From Enterocloster hominis (ex Liu et al. 2021) (lineage in GTDB: Bacteria; Bacillota; Clostridia; Lachnospirales; Lachnospiraceae), in assembly GCA_014385265.1 (NCBI GenBank), contig JACRTJ010000008.1, positions 1 through 64,000 of the forward strand: 64,000 bases of DNA. The letters run 5' to 3'. Both the position numbers and the translations under genes were made by a program. This document shows, piece after piece, positions 1 to 7,281 of this stretch. The notes beneath the pieces were generated by a model that was given only the letters and a program-made list of their open reading frames with translations, did no database searches and was not told where the DNA came from. Each line of letters opens with the position of its first letter. The stretch's first letter is position 1.

Positions 1-144
1 CCCAATTTGGATTAGTCTCAATGATAGATTACTACACCAAGAGATGTGTTACATGTTAAGTTGATTGAACCGCCGTATACGGATCCGTACGTACGGTGGT
101 GTGAGAGGTCGGGAAAATTTATTTAATTTTCCCTCCTACTCGAT
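1..144 (+). mobile_element. Group II intron, 3' end (domains V and VI); continues left of the window
   Basis: Positions 67-100 fold as a group II intron domain V: arms ACCGCCGT (69-76 region) and ACGGTGGT (93-100) pair with one G-U wobble around a short inner stem. They are followed by GTGTGAGAGG and a domain VI hairpin (GGGAAAATT, about 111-119, with AATTTTCCC, about 125-133). The run ends in CCTACTCGAT, the usual 3' terminus of bacterial ORF-bearing introns, so I place the splice boundary at about 144. The reverse-transcriptase ORF would lie to the left and is not in the window. The intron is oriented opposite to the repressor gene it runs into and supplies that gene's last codons. Family assignment is from memory of domain V consensus. 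Confidence 0.8.
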
Positions 145-514
145 TGTTCTCTTTGGCAATCCAGTAGGCATCGGTCAGAGCTTTATAAGCTCCTTCGATG
201 GCATCTTCGCTTAATTCGCCGCCAGCGAACATACCGGTCACTTCGCTGACCAGTTCTTCAATATCTTTCGCTGCTTTTGCGCCGCCTTTTTCATGGGCTT
301 CTACGACATAGGTGCCGCTGCTTCCCAGCAGGTACTCGGTAGTAGTATTCAGCGCATCTGCAATCTTCTGGATTGTGACCATATTGGATGGTTTACGGCT
401 GCCAAGCTCATAATTCTGAATTGTGCGGGCGGTTACACCGGCCTTCTCTGCAAGTTCTACCTGAGTTAAATTGGCTTCTGTTCTTTTTTCTTTCAACCTT
501 TCTTTGAAGACCAT
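119..514 (-). CDS. XRE-family helix-turn-helix repressor, C-terminus replaced by intron sequence
   Basis: This 131-residue protein starts with an HTH_3 domain (about residues 3-58; RLKEKRTEANLTQVELAEKA then ARTIQNYELGSRKPS). A short helical tail follows that resembles the repressors of Firmicute integrative elements. I chose the ATG at 514 because AAAGAGG lies six bases upstream; an upstream in-frame ATG at 577 has no such site. It is divergent from the polymerase gene, and the shared spacer carries repeated TTCGTG/CACGAA boxes, so it probably represses both genes. The final residues (VGGKIK) are encoded by the 3' end of the group II intron, so the original C-terminus has been cut and re-capped. 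Whether the protein still dimerises cannot be judged from sequence. Confidence 0.85.
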   Translation of the reverse strand: MVFKERLKEKRTEANLTQVELAEKAGVTARTIQNYELGSRKPSNMVTIQKIADALNTTTEYLLGSSGTYVVEAHEKGGAKAAKDIEELVSEVTGMFAGGELSEDAIEGAYKALTDAYWIAKENNRVGGKIK

Positions 515-570
515 AGAAATACCTCTTTCTTTTTTGATGACGAACACGAACATTTTTTCATAAAAACCTA

Positions 571-599
571 TTGACACGAAAAACTGTGCTTGCTATAAT
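571..599 (+). promoter_or_regulatory. Sigma-A promoter for the Y-family polymerase operon
   Basis: A consensus TTGACA (571-576), a 17-bp spacer and TATAAT (594-599), with an extended -10 TG two bases upstream, point toward the polymerase gene at 716. A CACGAA box (575-580) overlaps the -35, which fits repressor occlusion. The leader to the ATG is about 110 nt. Confidence 0.8.
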
Positions 600-610
600 G
601 ACGATGAAAA

Positions 611-696
611 CACGAAATATAATTCGTGTAATTATAGTATCACAAGAAATGCTGTGTGTCAATGTGTTCGTGAAAAGTTGTTCGTGCTTTCACGAA
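611..696. promoter_or_regulatory. Operator cluster of TTCGTG/CACGAA boxes
   Basis: The divergent spacer holds one inverted pair CACGAA-6 nt-TTCGTG (611-628), a single TTCGTG (667-672) and a second inverted pair TTCGTG-4 nt-CACGAA (681-696). Further CACGAA copies lie at 545-550 and 575-580. Six copies of a hexamer in about 150 bp is far above chance and flanks both promoters, so these are the likely binding sites of the neighbouring HTH repressor. The assignment of protein to site is inference. Confidence 0.7.
634..662 (-). promoter_or_regulatory. Divergent promoter for the XRE repressor gene
   Basis: On the minus strand TTGACA (662-657) is followed at 17 bp by TACTAT (639-634), or at 20 bp by TATAAT (636-631). 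The site lies between operator boxes, consistent with autoregulation. Confidence 0.55.
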
Positions 697-715
697 CGGA
701 GAGGAGGAATACGGG

Positions 716-1951
716 ATGCAAAGAGTGATTCTTCACTGTGATATGAATAATTTCTATGCCTCTGTCGAGTGTATGCTGAACCCAGAACTGAAGAACAAGC
801 CGGTGGCAGTGTGCGGTTCTGTGGAGGAACGGCATGGTATCGTCCTTGCGAAGAACTATGCAGCAAAGGCGTTTGGCGTTTCCACGGGTGAGGCAATCTG
901 GCAGGCAAAACAGAAGTGCCAGGATCTTGTGATCGTGGAGCCGCACTATGAGCAATATATGAAGTTTTCAAAATTAGCCCGTGAGATATACGGTCGATAC
1001 ACAGACCAGATCGAGCCGTATGGGATGGACGAATGCTGGCTGGATGTGACCGGAAGCGGCTGCATGGGAACTGGATTTGAAATTGCAGATGAGATTCGCA
1101 GAACGGTTAAGTTTGAACTGGGACTTACGATTTCCGCAGGAGTGAGCTTCAACAAGATTTTTGCCAAGCTTGGGTCGGATATGAAAAAGCCGGATGCGAT
1201 TACCTGCATCGAAGCAGATTTGTTCCGGGAAAAGATTTGGTGTCTTCCGGCCTCTGACTTGCTTGGAGTCGGCAGAGCGACCGAGAAGGTTCTATCCGGT
1301 TATGGAATTCATACGATTGGAGAGCTTGCTGCAACGTCGGATGATTTCTTGGAGTGCCGCCTTGGAAAGAATGGACTGGCGATTAAGAAATATGCCAATG
1401 GACTGGATGATTCGCCGGTTATGCGTTCCGATTATGTTTCTCCGGTAAAGAGCATCGGACACGGGATAACGACCATGCAGGATTTGGAAAATAACGCCGA
1501 AGTCTGGTGTGTCATGCTGGAGCTGGTGCAGGAGATCGGAACCAAGCTACGAACACATAAGAAGAAAGCGGGCGGAATAGCGATTTCCATCCGCAACAAC
1601 GAGCTTTACACGAAGGAGTGGCAGTGCCGGATTAGTATTCCGACACAAAGCCCCACCTATCTGGCGAAAACTGCATTTGCTCTGTTTGCAAAGAATTATC
1701 AGTGGGAGCATCCGATTCGTTCGGTGACGGTTCGGGCAATCAACCTGTTTGAAGAGGATTGTCCGATACAATACGACCTATTCACTGACGTGAAATCAAT
1801 GGATCGCCAGGAACGGCTGGACGCAGCAATTGAGCAGATTCGATTCCGATTCGGGAAAGATGCGATTAAGAATGGGATGCTTTTTCAGAAAAGCAAGATG
1901 CCGACAGAGCGAAAAGTGGATTTGGTTATGCCGACAGGAATGATTGGTTGA
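716..1951 (+). CDS. Y-family DNA polymerase (DinB/UmuC-like translesion polymerase)
   Basis: At 411 residues this is the length of an UmuC/DinB-type lesion-bypass polymerase. The first metal-binding aspartate is in DMNNFYASVE (D9), and the catalytic pair is in YGMDECWLDV (D105, E106). The following ISAGVSFNKIFAKLGSDMKK is the palm/thumb signature, and a little-finger domain fills the C-terminal 170 residues. GAGGAGG precedes the ATG. It is transcribed from the consensus promoter at 571 and followed by three coupled small genes. Mobile elements of Firmicutes often carry such a polymerase next to an XRE repressor and an ImmA/IrrE protease, which suggests a damage-inducible role. It resembles the element-borne UmuC-like group more than chromosomal Pol IV, so I give no symbol. 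Confidence 0.93.
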   Translation: MQRVILHCDMNNFYASVECMLNPELKNKPVAVCGSVEERHGIVLAKNYAAKAFGVSTGEAIWQAKQKCQDLVIVEPHYEQYMKFSKLAREIYGRYTDQIEPYGMDECWLDVTGSGCMGTGFEIADEIRRTVKFELGLTISAGVSFNKIFAKLGSDMKKPDAITCIEADLFREKIWCLPASDLLGVGRATEKVLSGYGIHTIGELAATSDDFLECRLGKNGLAIKKYANGLDDSPVMRSDYVSPVKSIGHGITTMQDLENNAEVWCVMLELVQEIGTKLRTHKKKAGGIAISIRNNELYTKEWQCRISIPTQSPTYLAKTAFALFAKNYQWEHPIRSVTVRAINLFEEDCPIQYDLFTDVKSMDRQERLDAAIEQIRFRFGKDAIKNGMLFQKSKMPTERKVDLVMPTGMIG

Positions 1952-2032
1952 TACAGCACCGGTAGAATCTGGTGAGTTCTTTGCAAAAAGAAGTCAACAC
2001 ATTCGCCGGTTTACAGAGGAGGAGCGTAGAAT

Positions 2033-2293
2033 ATGTCGGAACAGAAATGTAGAAAAGTATATGTACCTGTGAATTTGGATGTGGATGCAGCGGGGAATAT
2101 CCGCCCGCGCCTGATTCGCTGGATTGACGGACGGGTGTATGAGATCGACCGATTGAAACATAAGTGTCGGGCTGCTTCCACGAAGGTGGGTGGTTGCGGA
2201 ATCCGCTATACGGTCATGATCGGTGGGCATGAGAGTTTCCTGTACAACGAAGATGAAAAATGGTTCGTTGAAGCAAAGGAGCCGTGCCTATGA
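2033..2293 (+). CDS. Small conserved protein of the polymerase operon
   Basis: This 86-residue protein follows the polymerase by about 80 bp with a clear GGAGGAG site and overlaps the next gene by the ATGA at 2290-2293. The segment PRLIRWIDGRVYEIDR recalls the short beta-rich proteins (DUF6504-like) found beside Y-family polymerases in other bacteria, where they are thought to assist mutagenic repair. That comparison is by eye and tentative. There is no signal peptide or transmembrane segment. Its tight coupling to the polymerase and protease genes suggests a role in the same response. Confidence 0.7.
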   Translation: MSEQKCRKVYVPVNLDVDAAGNIRPRLIRWIDGRVYEIDRLKHKCRAASTKVGGCGIRYTVMIGGHESFLYNEDEKWFVEAKEPCL

Positions 2294-3021
2294 TCCTTTC
2301 GCAGAAAAACATAGAAGAAATCGCTGTTGCAGTGATAAGAGATTTTCAAAAGTCCTTTTTCGGCAGCGAAGCAGATGATCCGGCAAGATTCGCACTTCCG
2401 ACACCCATTGACCAGTTTGCATCCGATTATCTGAACCTGAAGGTGTCATTTCAAAAGTTGTCCTCGGACGGAAGCATCTATGGTCTGACTGCGTATGTGG
2501 ATACAGAATATCAGATAGAGGTTGATGGAAGTCAGAGGAGCATCTTCCTGAAAACCAATGATGTGGTTCTAGACAAGAGTTTCATTGAACCAGCGAATAT
2601 CCGGAAACTCTGCGGAAAACGCAGATTTACGCTGGCGCATGAGTGCGCTCACCAGATACTGTTTCAGCTGGATTCCGATGACCGAAAGATAGCCTGCCAT
2701 AAGAGACCGGAAGTGCGAGAAAATGGCTCTCGCGTCCTAAGAACGCAGGAAGATTGGAACGAATGGCAGGCCAATACGCTGGGAGCTGCCATTCTGATGC
2801 CTCAGTCAGAAGTGGATCGGGCGATGTGGTTCATTAACAGCAGAAAGCCTCTGACCTGTTATGGATGGCGTTTTTACGACAGTGACCAAGTGAAGATAGA
2901 TGCCTTCTGTGGTGTCTTTGGTGTTTCGAGATCAGCAGCAGCTATCCGATTGGAACAACTGGGCTATCTGAACCGGAAAAAGGATTATGAATATCGTGAT
3001 CCATTGGAGGTGTGGCCATGA
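2290..3021 (+). CDS. ImmA/IrrE-family metallo-endopeptidase
   Basis: The protein is about 243 residues from the ATG at 2290; a GTG two codons upstream sits only two bases from the AGGAG site and is less likely. The zinc motif HECAH is at about residues 117-121, preceded by KRRFTLA. The third-ligand region is WNEWQANTLGAAILMPQ at about 155-171. This is the ImmA/IrrE (COG2856) signature. Relatives such as ImmA of ICEBs1 cleave the HTH repressor of the element after DNA damage, so the XRE repressor at 119-514 (or the one at 3495) is the natural substrate here. Start and stop codons overlap both neighbours as ATGA, indicating translational coupling. Confidence 0.9.
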   Translation: MILSQKNIEEIAVAVIRDFQKSFFGSEADDPARFALPTPIDQFASDYLNLKVSFQKLSSDGSIYGLTAYVDTEYQIEVDGSQRSIFLKTNDVVLDKSFIEPANIRKLCGKRRFTLAHECAHQILFQLDSDDRKIACHKRPEVRENGSRVLRTQEDWNEWQANTLGAAILMPQSEVDRAMWFINSRKPLTCYGWRFYDSDQVKIDAFCGVFGVSRSAAAIRLEQLGYLNRKKDYEYRDPLEVWP

Positions 3022-3278
3022 GCAGGAATATCAGAGTATCGGAACCATCTGCGGAAATGCAGATTAAAATCATCCGGGCAAAGGATGCGATTGCTTCCCA
3101 AAAGCCCAGGACTGTCAGGTGTCCTTATTGCCGACATAATTCAATCATCGTCTTTGAGGATACCAGAGGACATGTGCAGACCAAATGCAAGGCCTGCGGA
3201 CGCGAGACCGTTTTCAATGTTTTGGAGATGAGAAGATTACGGAGATTGCAGCTCTACTATTCGTCTTTGAATGGTTGA
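3018..3278 (+). CDS. Small zinc-ribbon protein
   Basis: From the ATG at 3018, seven bases after GGAGG and overlapping the preceding stop as ATGA, this encodes 86 residues. Two CxxC knuckles (VRCPYCRHNS and TKCKACGRET) are 21 residues apart, as in a DNA- or RNA-binding zinc ribbon. The flanking N- and C-terminal helices are basic. It is the last gene of the polymerase operon. Its function is unknown; a regulatory or nucleic-acid-binding role alongside the polymerase is inference. Confidence 0.75.
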   Translation: MSRNIRVSEPSAEMQIKIIRAKDAIASQKPRTVRCPYCRHNSIIVFEDTRGHVQTKCKACGRETVFNVLEMRRLRRLQLYYSSLNG

Positions 3279-3494
3279 GATGACAATAAATAACCCTATT
3301 AACACAATTTTATAAGTCATAGCTGTGCTGTGGAGCCGCTGACAGGCGAAGTCTTCCGAATGCCGCATGAGACAGAATTATGGAATACCCATGTTCTGTT
3401 TTATCGGCACAGGATTTTTCTTCACCGTCATGCGGCTCCTTTTTTGACCTTCCGCTGGTCCGGTTCTGTACCGGCTGTGCGGAAGGAGAAACAT
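3279..3494 (+). other. Inverted-repeat-rich leader before the second XRE gene
   Basis: This gap contains GCCGCATGA (about 3361-3369) and its complement TCATGCGGC (about 3428-3436), enclosing an inner pair ACAGAA/TTCTGT around 3371-3400. Together they could form a branched hairpin upstream of the gene at 3495. No clean terminator U-tract follows. It may be an mRNA leader structure or a decayed remnant; no known riboswitch was recognised. Confidence 0.35.
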
Positions 3495-3785
3495 ATGTAT
3501 TTTGACGCAAAAGAGTTTGGTAAGAGACTTCACGATGTTCGTACTTCCCGTGGCATTACACAGGAGGAACTGGCTGTTCGCCTGGGACTGGCAAGCAAGC
3601 AGCATGTCAGCCGTATGGAGAATGGAGAGCGCAGCTGCTCCATTGATTTGCTGATCGAACTGTCCTGCCTCCTCCATGTCAGCACGGATTATCTTCTGAT
3701 GGGTAGTGAGCCAAGCAAAGAGGAAGTCAAAAATGACCTTCTGAGCATTATTTCGGAGCTGTCTACGATTGCGAAGAAAATCTAA
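3495..3785 (+). CDS. Second XRE-family HTH regulator
   Basis: The protein is 96 residues from the ATG at 3495, which has GGAAGGAG five bases upstream; the open frame extends further up without a ribosome site. HTH_3 fills residues 7-63 (RGITQEELAVRLG, then KQHVSRMENGERSCSIDLLI), followed by a short acidic-basic tail. This size is typical of Cro-like regulators that antagonise a longer repressor. It is followed by a strong terminator. A 22-bp piece of its coding sequence (TGATTTGCTGATCGAACTGT and two more bases, around 3644) recurs at about 6835 in the decayed region, so a second copy once existed. Confidence 0.85.
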   Translation: MYFDAKEFGKRLHDVRTSRGITQEELAVRLGLASKQHVSRMENGERSCSIDLLIELSCLLHVSTDYLLMGSEPSKEEVKNDLLSIISELSTIAKKI

Positions 3786-3815
3786 AAAGAATTTTGGCAA
3801 TCCGTAAACATCACA

Positions 3816-3846
3816 TGCCTCGTTGGGAAACCGACGAGGCATTTTT
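3816..3846 (+). terminator. Rho-independent terminator (twin of 9059-9090)
   Basis: TGCCTCGTTGG pairs with CCGACGAGGCA around a GAAA tetraloop, followed by TTTTT. Almost the same hairpin recurs at 9059-9090 with pairing kept through G-U changes. Confidence 0.85.
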
Positions 3847-3994
3847 CAGCTGAATCAGACGATACGGAGCATACACCGTTCCCGCAGCCTGCGCTCACCC
3901 TCTTTTTCCTCTCTGGCTTTCTCCCTATACAAAGAAAAGCAAACGGCACACAGGAGGTTTTATCCTCAAAAAAAAACCGAAACGCAACATAAAA

Positions 3995-4034
3995 GAAGCC
4001 CAGCACCACGCTGTTCAACGTGATGTTGGGCTTC
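3995..4034 (-). terminator. Terminator of the DUF4143 ATPase gene
   Basis: On the minus strand GAAGCCCAACATCACG pairs imperfectly with CGTGGTGCTGGGCTTC, followed by CTTTT. It lies just past the stop codon of the gene at 4039-5253. Confidence 0.7.
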
Positions 4035-4038
4035 GTAC

Positions 4039-5253
4039 TTAGTTCCATTCCTCAGCCAAGAGGAAATCACGGATATTTCGGTGCTTAATCCCGTTTCGAC
4101 TCATATCAAACTCATCGAGCGAAACAACGTACTTCGGGAAGTTGTCTCGAATGTTATCATATGCGCCAAACTCACGGTTGACCGTTTCTTCCGATGCCAG
4201 CAGATAGGTGACCTGAACATACAGCTTTTCGCCGCGCTTGTCGCATACAAAATCAATTTCCTTATCGCCTGTTCTGCCAACGGTCACTTCATAGCCCCGG
4301 CGCAGCAATTCCAGATACACGATATTCTCCAAGATGAGATTGATGTCCCGCATATTGCCGCCAAAGACCGCCTCGCGGATGCCGTGGTCGGCAATATAAT
4401 ACTTCTCATTGGAGGCAAGGATCTGTTTACCCTGCAAATCTTCCCGCTTCACCTGATAGAACAGGTATGCTTCGCAGCAGTATTTGATATAATTCAGGAT
4501 CGTCTCCGGGGCAACGGTACGCTGCTCGTTTTTCAGAAACTTCGCAAGCGAGGTCGCAGAAAAGGTCGTACCCACATTGGCAATCACATAGGCAATGATC
4601 CGTTCCAGCAAGTCAACATCCCGGATTTTATTCCGCTTCACGATGTCCTTGAGCTGGACAGAGTTGAATAGATCATGAAGGTATTGCTTGGACGGAGCAT
4701 CTGCATAGCGAAGGTTTGCGAGGTAGGGCATACCTCCGGCAAGCAGGTACTTTTGGAAACACTGCTGGATGGGCGCATCGGGCACAATCGAACGGTAAAG
4801 CTCCATGAACTCCCCGAATGAGAACGGGTAGATCACAAACTCCACATACCGACCGCCCAAATAAGTTGCAAGCTCACCGGACAGCAGCTTTGCATTGGAG
4901 CCGGTGATGTAGATATCACAATCCAGAGAAACACGGAGAGAGTTGATGCACTTTTCCCAGTCCTTGACCTCCTGTATTTCATCAAAGAACAAATAGACCT
5001 TGCCATCTATTTCGGCGGCTCTTGCGGTGATCTCGTCATGCAGAGCCTGTGCGGTTTGCAGGTGGGAATAGCTCATATCTTCAAAGTTGATGGAGATAAA
5101 CTGTGTCGGGCTGATGCCGGACTCCGTGAGTTCCTGCTTGATCAGCTCCAACATGACCGACTTCCCGCAGCGGCGAATACCGGTCATGACTTTAATCAGC
5201 TCTGTTCCGATAAAAGGACGGATACGGCTCATATACAGTTCTCGTTTGATCAT
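4039..5253 (-). CDS. DUF4143-type AAA ATPase
   Basis: This 404-residue protein has the layout of the widespread archaeal-type AAA_14/DUF4143 family. It has an N-terminal P-loop (GIRRCGKS, residues 25-32), a Walker B VYLFFDE (86-92), a sensor segment DIYITGSNAKLLSG, and a C-terminal DUF4143 domain with a PD-(D/E)XK-like core (KEIDFVCDKRGEKLYVQV). Such proteins are common in gut Firmicutes, often as cargo of mobile elements; no function is firmly established. It is monocistronic, opposite to its neighbours, with its own promoter (TTGAGA/TATACT at 5313-5285). A role as a DNA- or toxin-related ATPase is possible but unproven. Confidence 0.9.
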   Translation of the reverse strand: MIKRELYMSRIRPFIGTELIKVMTGIRRCGKSVMLELIKQELTESGISPTQFISINFEDMSYSHLQTAQALHDEITARAAEIDGKVYLFFDEIQEVKDWEKCINSLRVSLDCDIYITGSNAKLLSGELATYLGGRYVEFVIYPFSFGEFMELYRSIVPDAPIQQCFQKYLLAGGMPYLANLRYADAPSKQYLHDLFNSVQLKDIVKRNKIRDVDLLERIIAYVIANVGTTFSATSLAKFLKNEQRTVAPETILNYIKYCCEAYLFYQVKREDLQGKQILASNEKYYIADHGIREAVFGGNMRDINLILENIVYLELLRRGYEVTVGRTGDKEIDFVCDKRGEKLYVQVTYLLASEETVNREFGAYDNIRDNFPKYVVSLDEFDMSRNGIKHRNIRDFLLAEEWN

Positions 5254-5284
5254 AAGTCTTAGCCTCCTTTCCGTGGCTGACTAT

Positions 5285-5313
5285 AGTATAGCGCACTTAC
5301 AGGTGAATCTCAA
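5285..5313 (-). promoter_or_regulatory. Promoter of the DUF4143 ATPase gene
   Basis: TTGAGA (5313-5308), 17 bp, TATACT (5290-5285) on the minus strand, 32 bp upstream of the ATG. The remainder of the 5254-5592 gap holds the opposing promoter at 5524 and no recognisable gene. Confidence 0.6.
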
Positions 5314-5523
5314 TGGCGAAATTGTAAATTTATAAGTTATAACTGATATAATACAAAACTCGACGAGAAATTTCAGATAAGCTTTGGCGGAATGAGGACG
5401 GTTCTCGTAAATGTCGATTACGTCCTTAAACTACACGCCCAATACACGATATAAAGGCGTGGAATATGGAGAATAATATACAGCATAGATGTAAATATTG
5501 CTTGGATATGTGGACTATTGTCC

Positions 5524-5552
5524 TTGAAATGCTCCTTTAAATATGATATCAT
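5524..5552 (+). promoter_or_regulatory. Promoter of the first AAA ATPase gene
   Basis: TTGAAA (5524-5529), 17 bp, TATCAT (5547-5552) precedes the ATG at 5593, which has ATGGAGG nine bases upstream. Confidence 0.55.
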
Positions 5553-5592
5553 TAGTTCGGATAAAGCGAAATAATGAAATGGAGGCTCTGAC

Positions 5593-6684
5593 ATGATCGT
5601 ATTAGACCTTGAGTTAAAGGGAATTTATGGATTCAATGATTTTCATATCAATTTCAGTTATCCCAAAAAGATTGTCAATTCGATTATCGATCAGGAATAT
5701 CTGAAAGGAAGAGAGCGGTTTCGCTATAAGAAGGCTGTAATTCTTATGGGTGCAAATGCTACAGGAAAGACCAGCCTTGGAAAGGCTTTGCTTCGTATTT
5801 TCGGATATATGACTGATGGAAATCCAACACCGCTGTATGATATGGTTGCAGGCGATAAGGGATACTTCAGTATTGATTTTGTAAATGGTGATTACCGCCT
5901 GCAGCGGTTGTCAGCTCAGATTGATGCTTCTAATCAGGAGATTGACATTCAGTATCAGACCGCAGACATTGATACGATGGATTCGTATGAAAAATGTGTA
6001 AAGAAGCTGAAAAATCAAACGATAGAGGCAACCAGAACCGCTACAGCACTTAAGAAAATGGTAGGTGCTGTTCGATATCGTTTTGCATATCCTGAAATAG
6101 AAAAATCTTTGAAACTTACAGGTGCAAATATAAGCATTTTGTTGAAGACACTGCGTGCTGTTATTGGAACGCTTGATCCTACATTGCAGGACGTTAGTTT
6201 ATCAAAAGATTTGAAGGATACCTTTATTATTCGGCGCGGTGGAACGGAAATCATCATTCAGGAAGGTAAACTGCTGAATCGGGAGATACTGTCCAGTGGT
6301 ACAGCAGAAGGAATAGATGTCGCAATGTTCCTTGCTGCAATGGCGACAAAAGAAAGCAGTTTCTATTATTGTGATGAACATTTTTCTTATATTCAGAGCG
6401 ATATTGAAAAACGGATTTTCGGTATTATGCTGGATCGTATCGGAGATGATGAACAGTTGATTTTTACAACGCATAATACAGATATGCTGGATTTGAACCT
6501 GCCGAAACATAGTTATGTGTTTTTGCGTAAGCATCTGGAGGAAGATGTATATCAGGTTTCTGCTGTTTCTGCATCGGATGTACTGAAACGAAATACAGAC
6601 TCTTTACGCTGTGCGGTCGAGAATGATGTGTTTGCCTCGCTTCCGCAGGATTCCCTTTTGGACGAGTTGGAAATGTGGTATTAG
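5593..6684 (+). CDS. OLD/AbiL-type AAA ATPase (AAA_15/21 group), apparently without partner
   Basis: This 363-residue ABC/SMC-like ATPase has a P-loop GANATGKTS (residues 53-61), a long insert, then a signature-like SSGTAEGID (about 236), a Walker B in FYYCDEHF (about 260) and a D/H-loop FTTHNTDML. Proteins of this shape form the ATPase half of several phage-defence systems (OLD, AbiL, PARIS, Septu relatives). A conserved glutamate after the Walker B aspartate is present. The expected downstream effector gene is absent; the next 600 bp hold only decayed genes, so its partner may have been lost. A second, differently diverged ATPase of the same shape lies at 7282. Confidence 0.8.
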   Translation: MIVLDLELKGIYGFNDFHINFSYPKKIVNSIIDQEYLKGRERFRYKKAVILMGANATGKTSLGKALLRIFGYMTDGNPTPLYDMVAGDKGYFSIDFVNGDYRLQRLSAQIDASNQEIDIQYQTADIDTMDSYEKCVKKLKNQTIEATRTATALKKMVGAVRYRFAYPEIEKSLKLTGANISILLKTLRAVIGTLDPTLQDVSLSKDLKDTFIIRRGGTEIIIQEGKLLNREILSSGTAEGIDVAMFLAAMATKESSFYYCDEHFSYIQSDIEKRIFGIMLDRIGDDEQLIFTTHNTDMLDLNLPKHSYVFLRKHLEEDVYQVSAVSASDVLKRNTDSLRCAVENDVFASLPQDSLLDELEMWY

Positions 6685-6699
6685 GCGCAATATAACTGC

Positions 6700-6816
6700 T
6701 GACGGCATTGAATCTTGGTGGCTAACTTGGTGGATATCTTGATGGGTGTCATCCTCTAAGTTATCATGGGTTGTATCATGGGTTGCGTCATAGGACTTAT
6801 CATTGGCTTTGCCCAT
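6700..6816 (-). pseudogene. Decayed linker of an ATP-binding/HTH (AlbA_2/RecG-like) protein
   Basis: The minus strand reads DATHDTTHDNLEDD then THQDIHQVSHQ. This D-T-H-rich repeat is typical of the linker in Lachnospiraceae RecG-like putative ATP-binding proteins between the AlbA_2 domain and the C-terminal winged helices. No flanking domain remains and the open frame is short, so I treat it as a relic. Recognition is by pattern only. Confidence 0.4.
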
Positions 6817-6833
6817 GATAGAGTGATCCTGAG

Positions 6834-6975
6834 TGATTTGCTGATCGAACTGTCCGGCAATCAGTTATTCGAAAATCTCGAATAACTGCTGCGGACGGCA
6901 AAACCTACAATACCAATCACTATAACTGAGCGCCATCACTGCCGTGGGCAATAAGGTGGATACAAAGAATCAAAA
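6834..6975 (+). pseudogene. RhuM-family protein fragment with a frameshift
   Basis: Reading from 6879 gives RITAADGKTYNTNHYN (to 6926). After loss of one base the next frame gives LSAITAVGNKVDTKNQ (about 6927-6975). Together this matches the RhuM family core, in which an ADGKTYNTKHYNLDAIIAVG-like segment leads into GYRVNSK. The start and the whole C-terminal half are missing and homology fades after 6975. The 22 bp before it match the XRE gene at about 3644, showing that this scar joins pieces of different genes. Confidence 0.55.
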
Positions 6976-6982
6976 CTGTGTG

Positions 6983-7060
6983 TGGGATGTCCGGCGATTT
7001 ATCTTGCTCACTAACTTGGTCACTAACTAAGTTTTTCTGACTAAGTTGGTAATTTACATT
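6983..7060 (-). pseudogene. Second decayed Q-V-S-rich linker fragment
   Basis: The minus strand encodes NYQLSQKNLVSDQVSEQDK with no start, stop-bounded on both sides. Such SDQVSDQ repeats occur in the same AlbA_2/RecG-like family as the fragment at 6700-6816. The two pieces may be ends of one deleted gene. The gap 6685-7281 therefore holds relics plus the promoter of the next operon, and no intact gene. Confidence 0.35.
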
Positions 7061-7179
7061 TTTCAAGATGACCCTGAAATCTGTTGCTGTTGGGGAAATT
7101 TCATGCGGTGGAACAGGTCAGCAATCACAAGGCTTTCGCCGTATGGAACGGATACTTTATGGTGTCAAAAACAATTTGG

Positions 7180-7261
7180 AAAATAAAAACGAAAAATCCG
7201 TTGATATTTTCTGATTTGTGACGTATAATAAGGCTGTAAGAAAATAAAAACGAAAAAGCCG
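7180..7261 (+). repeat. 21-bp direct repeats bracketing a promoter
   Basis: AAAATAAAAACGAAAAATCCG (7180-7200) and the same sequence with one change, T to G four bases from the 3' end (7241-7261), are 61 bp apart. They enclose the -35 and -10 of the ATPase operon. Six helical turns of separation suits cooperative repressor binding or looping. Confidence 0.7.
7201..7229 (+). promoter_or_regulatory. Promoter of the ATPase/partner operon
   Basis: TTGATA (7201-7206), 17 bp, TATAAT (7224-7229), placed exactly between the two 21-bp repeats. Confidence 0.75.
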
Positions 7262-7281
7262 TTTTTAGAGGAGGACTATCT

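Noticed and set aside
3330-3494. N-terminal extension of the XRE regulator at 3495
   Set aside because: The extension crosses an inverted-repeat region and lacks a ribosome site, while a strong GGAAGGAG lies before the internal ATG.
4081-4671. 196-codon plus-strand frame inside the DUF4143 ATPase
   Set aside because: The minus-strand ATPase has Walker motifs, promoter and terminator; the plus frame has no start signal.
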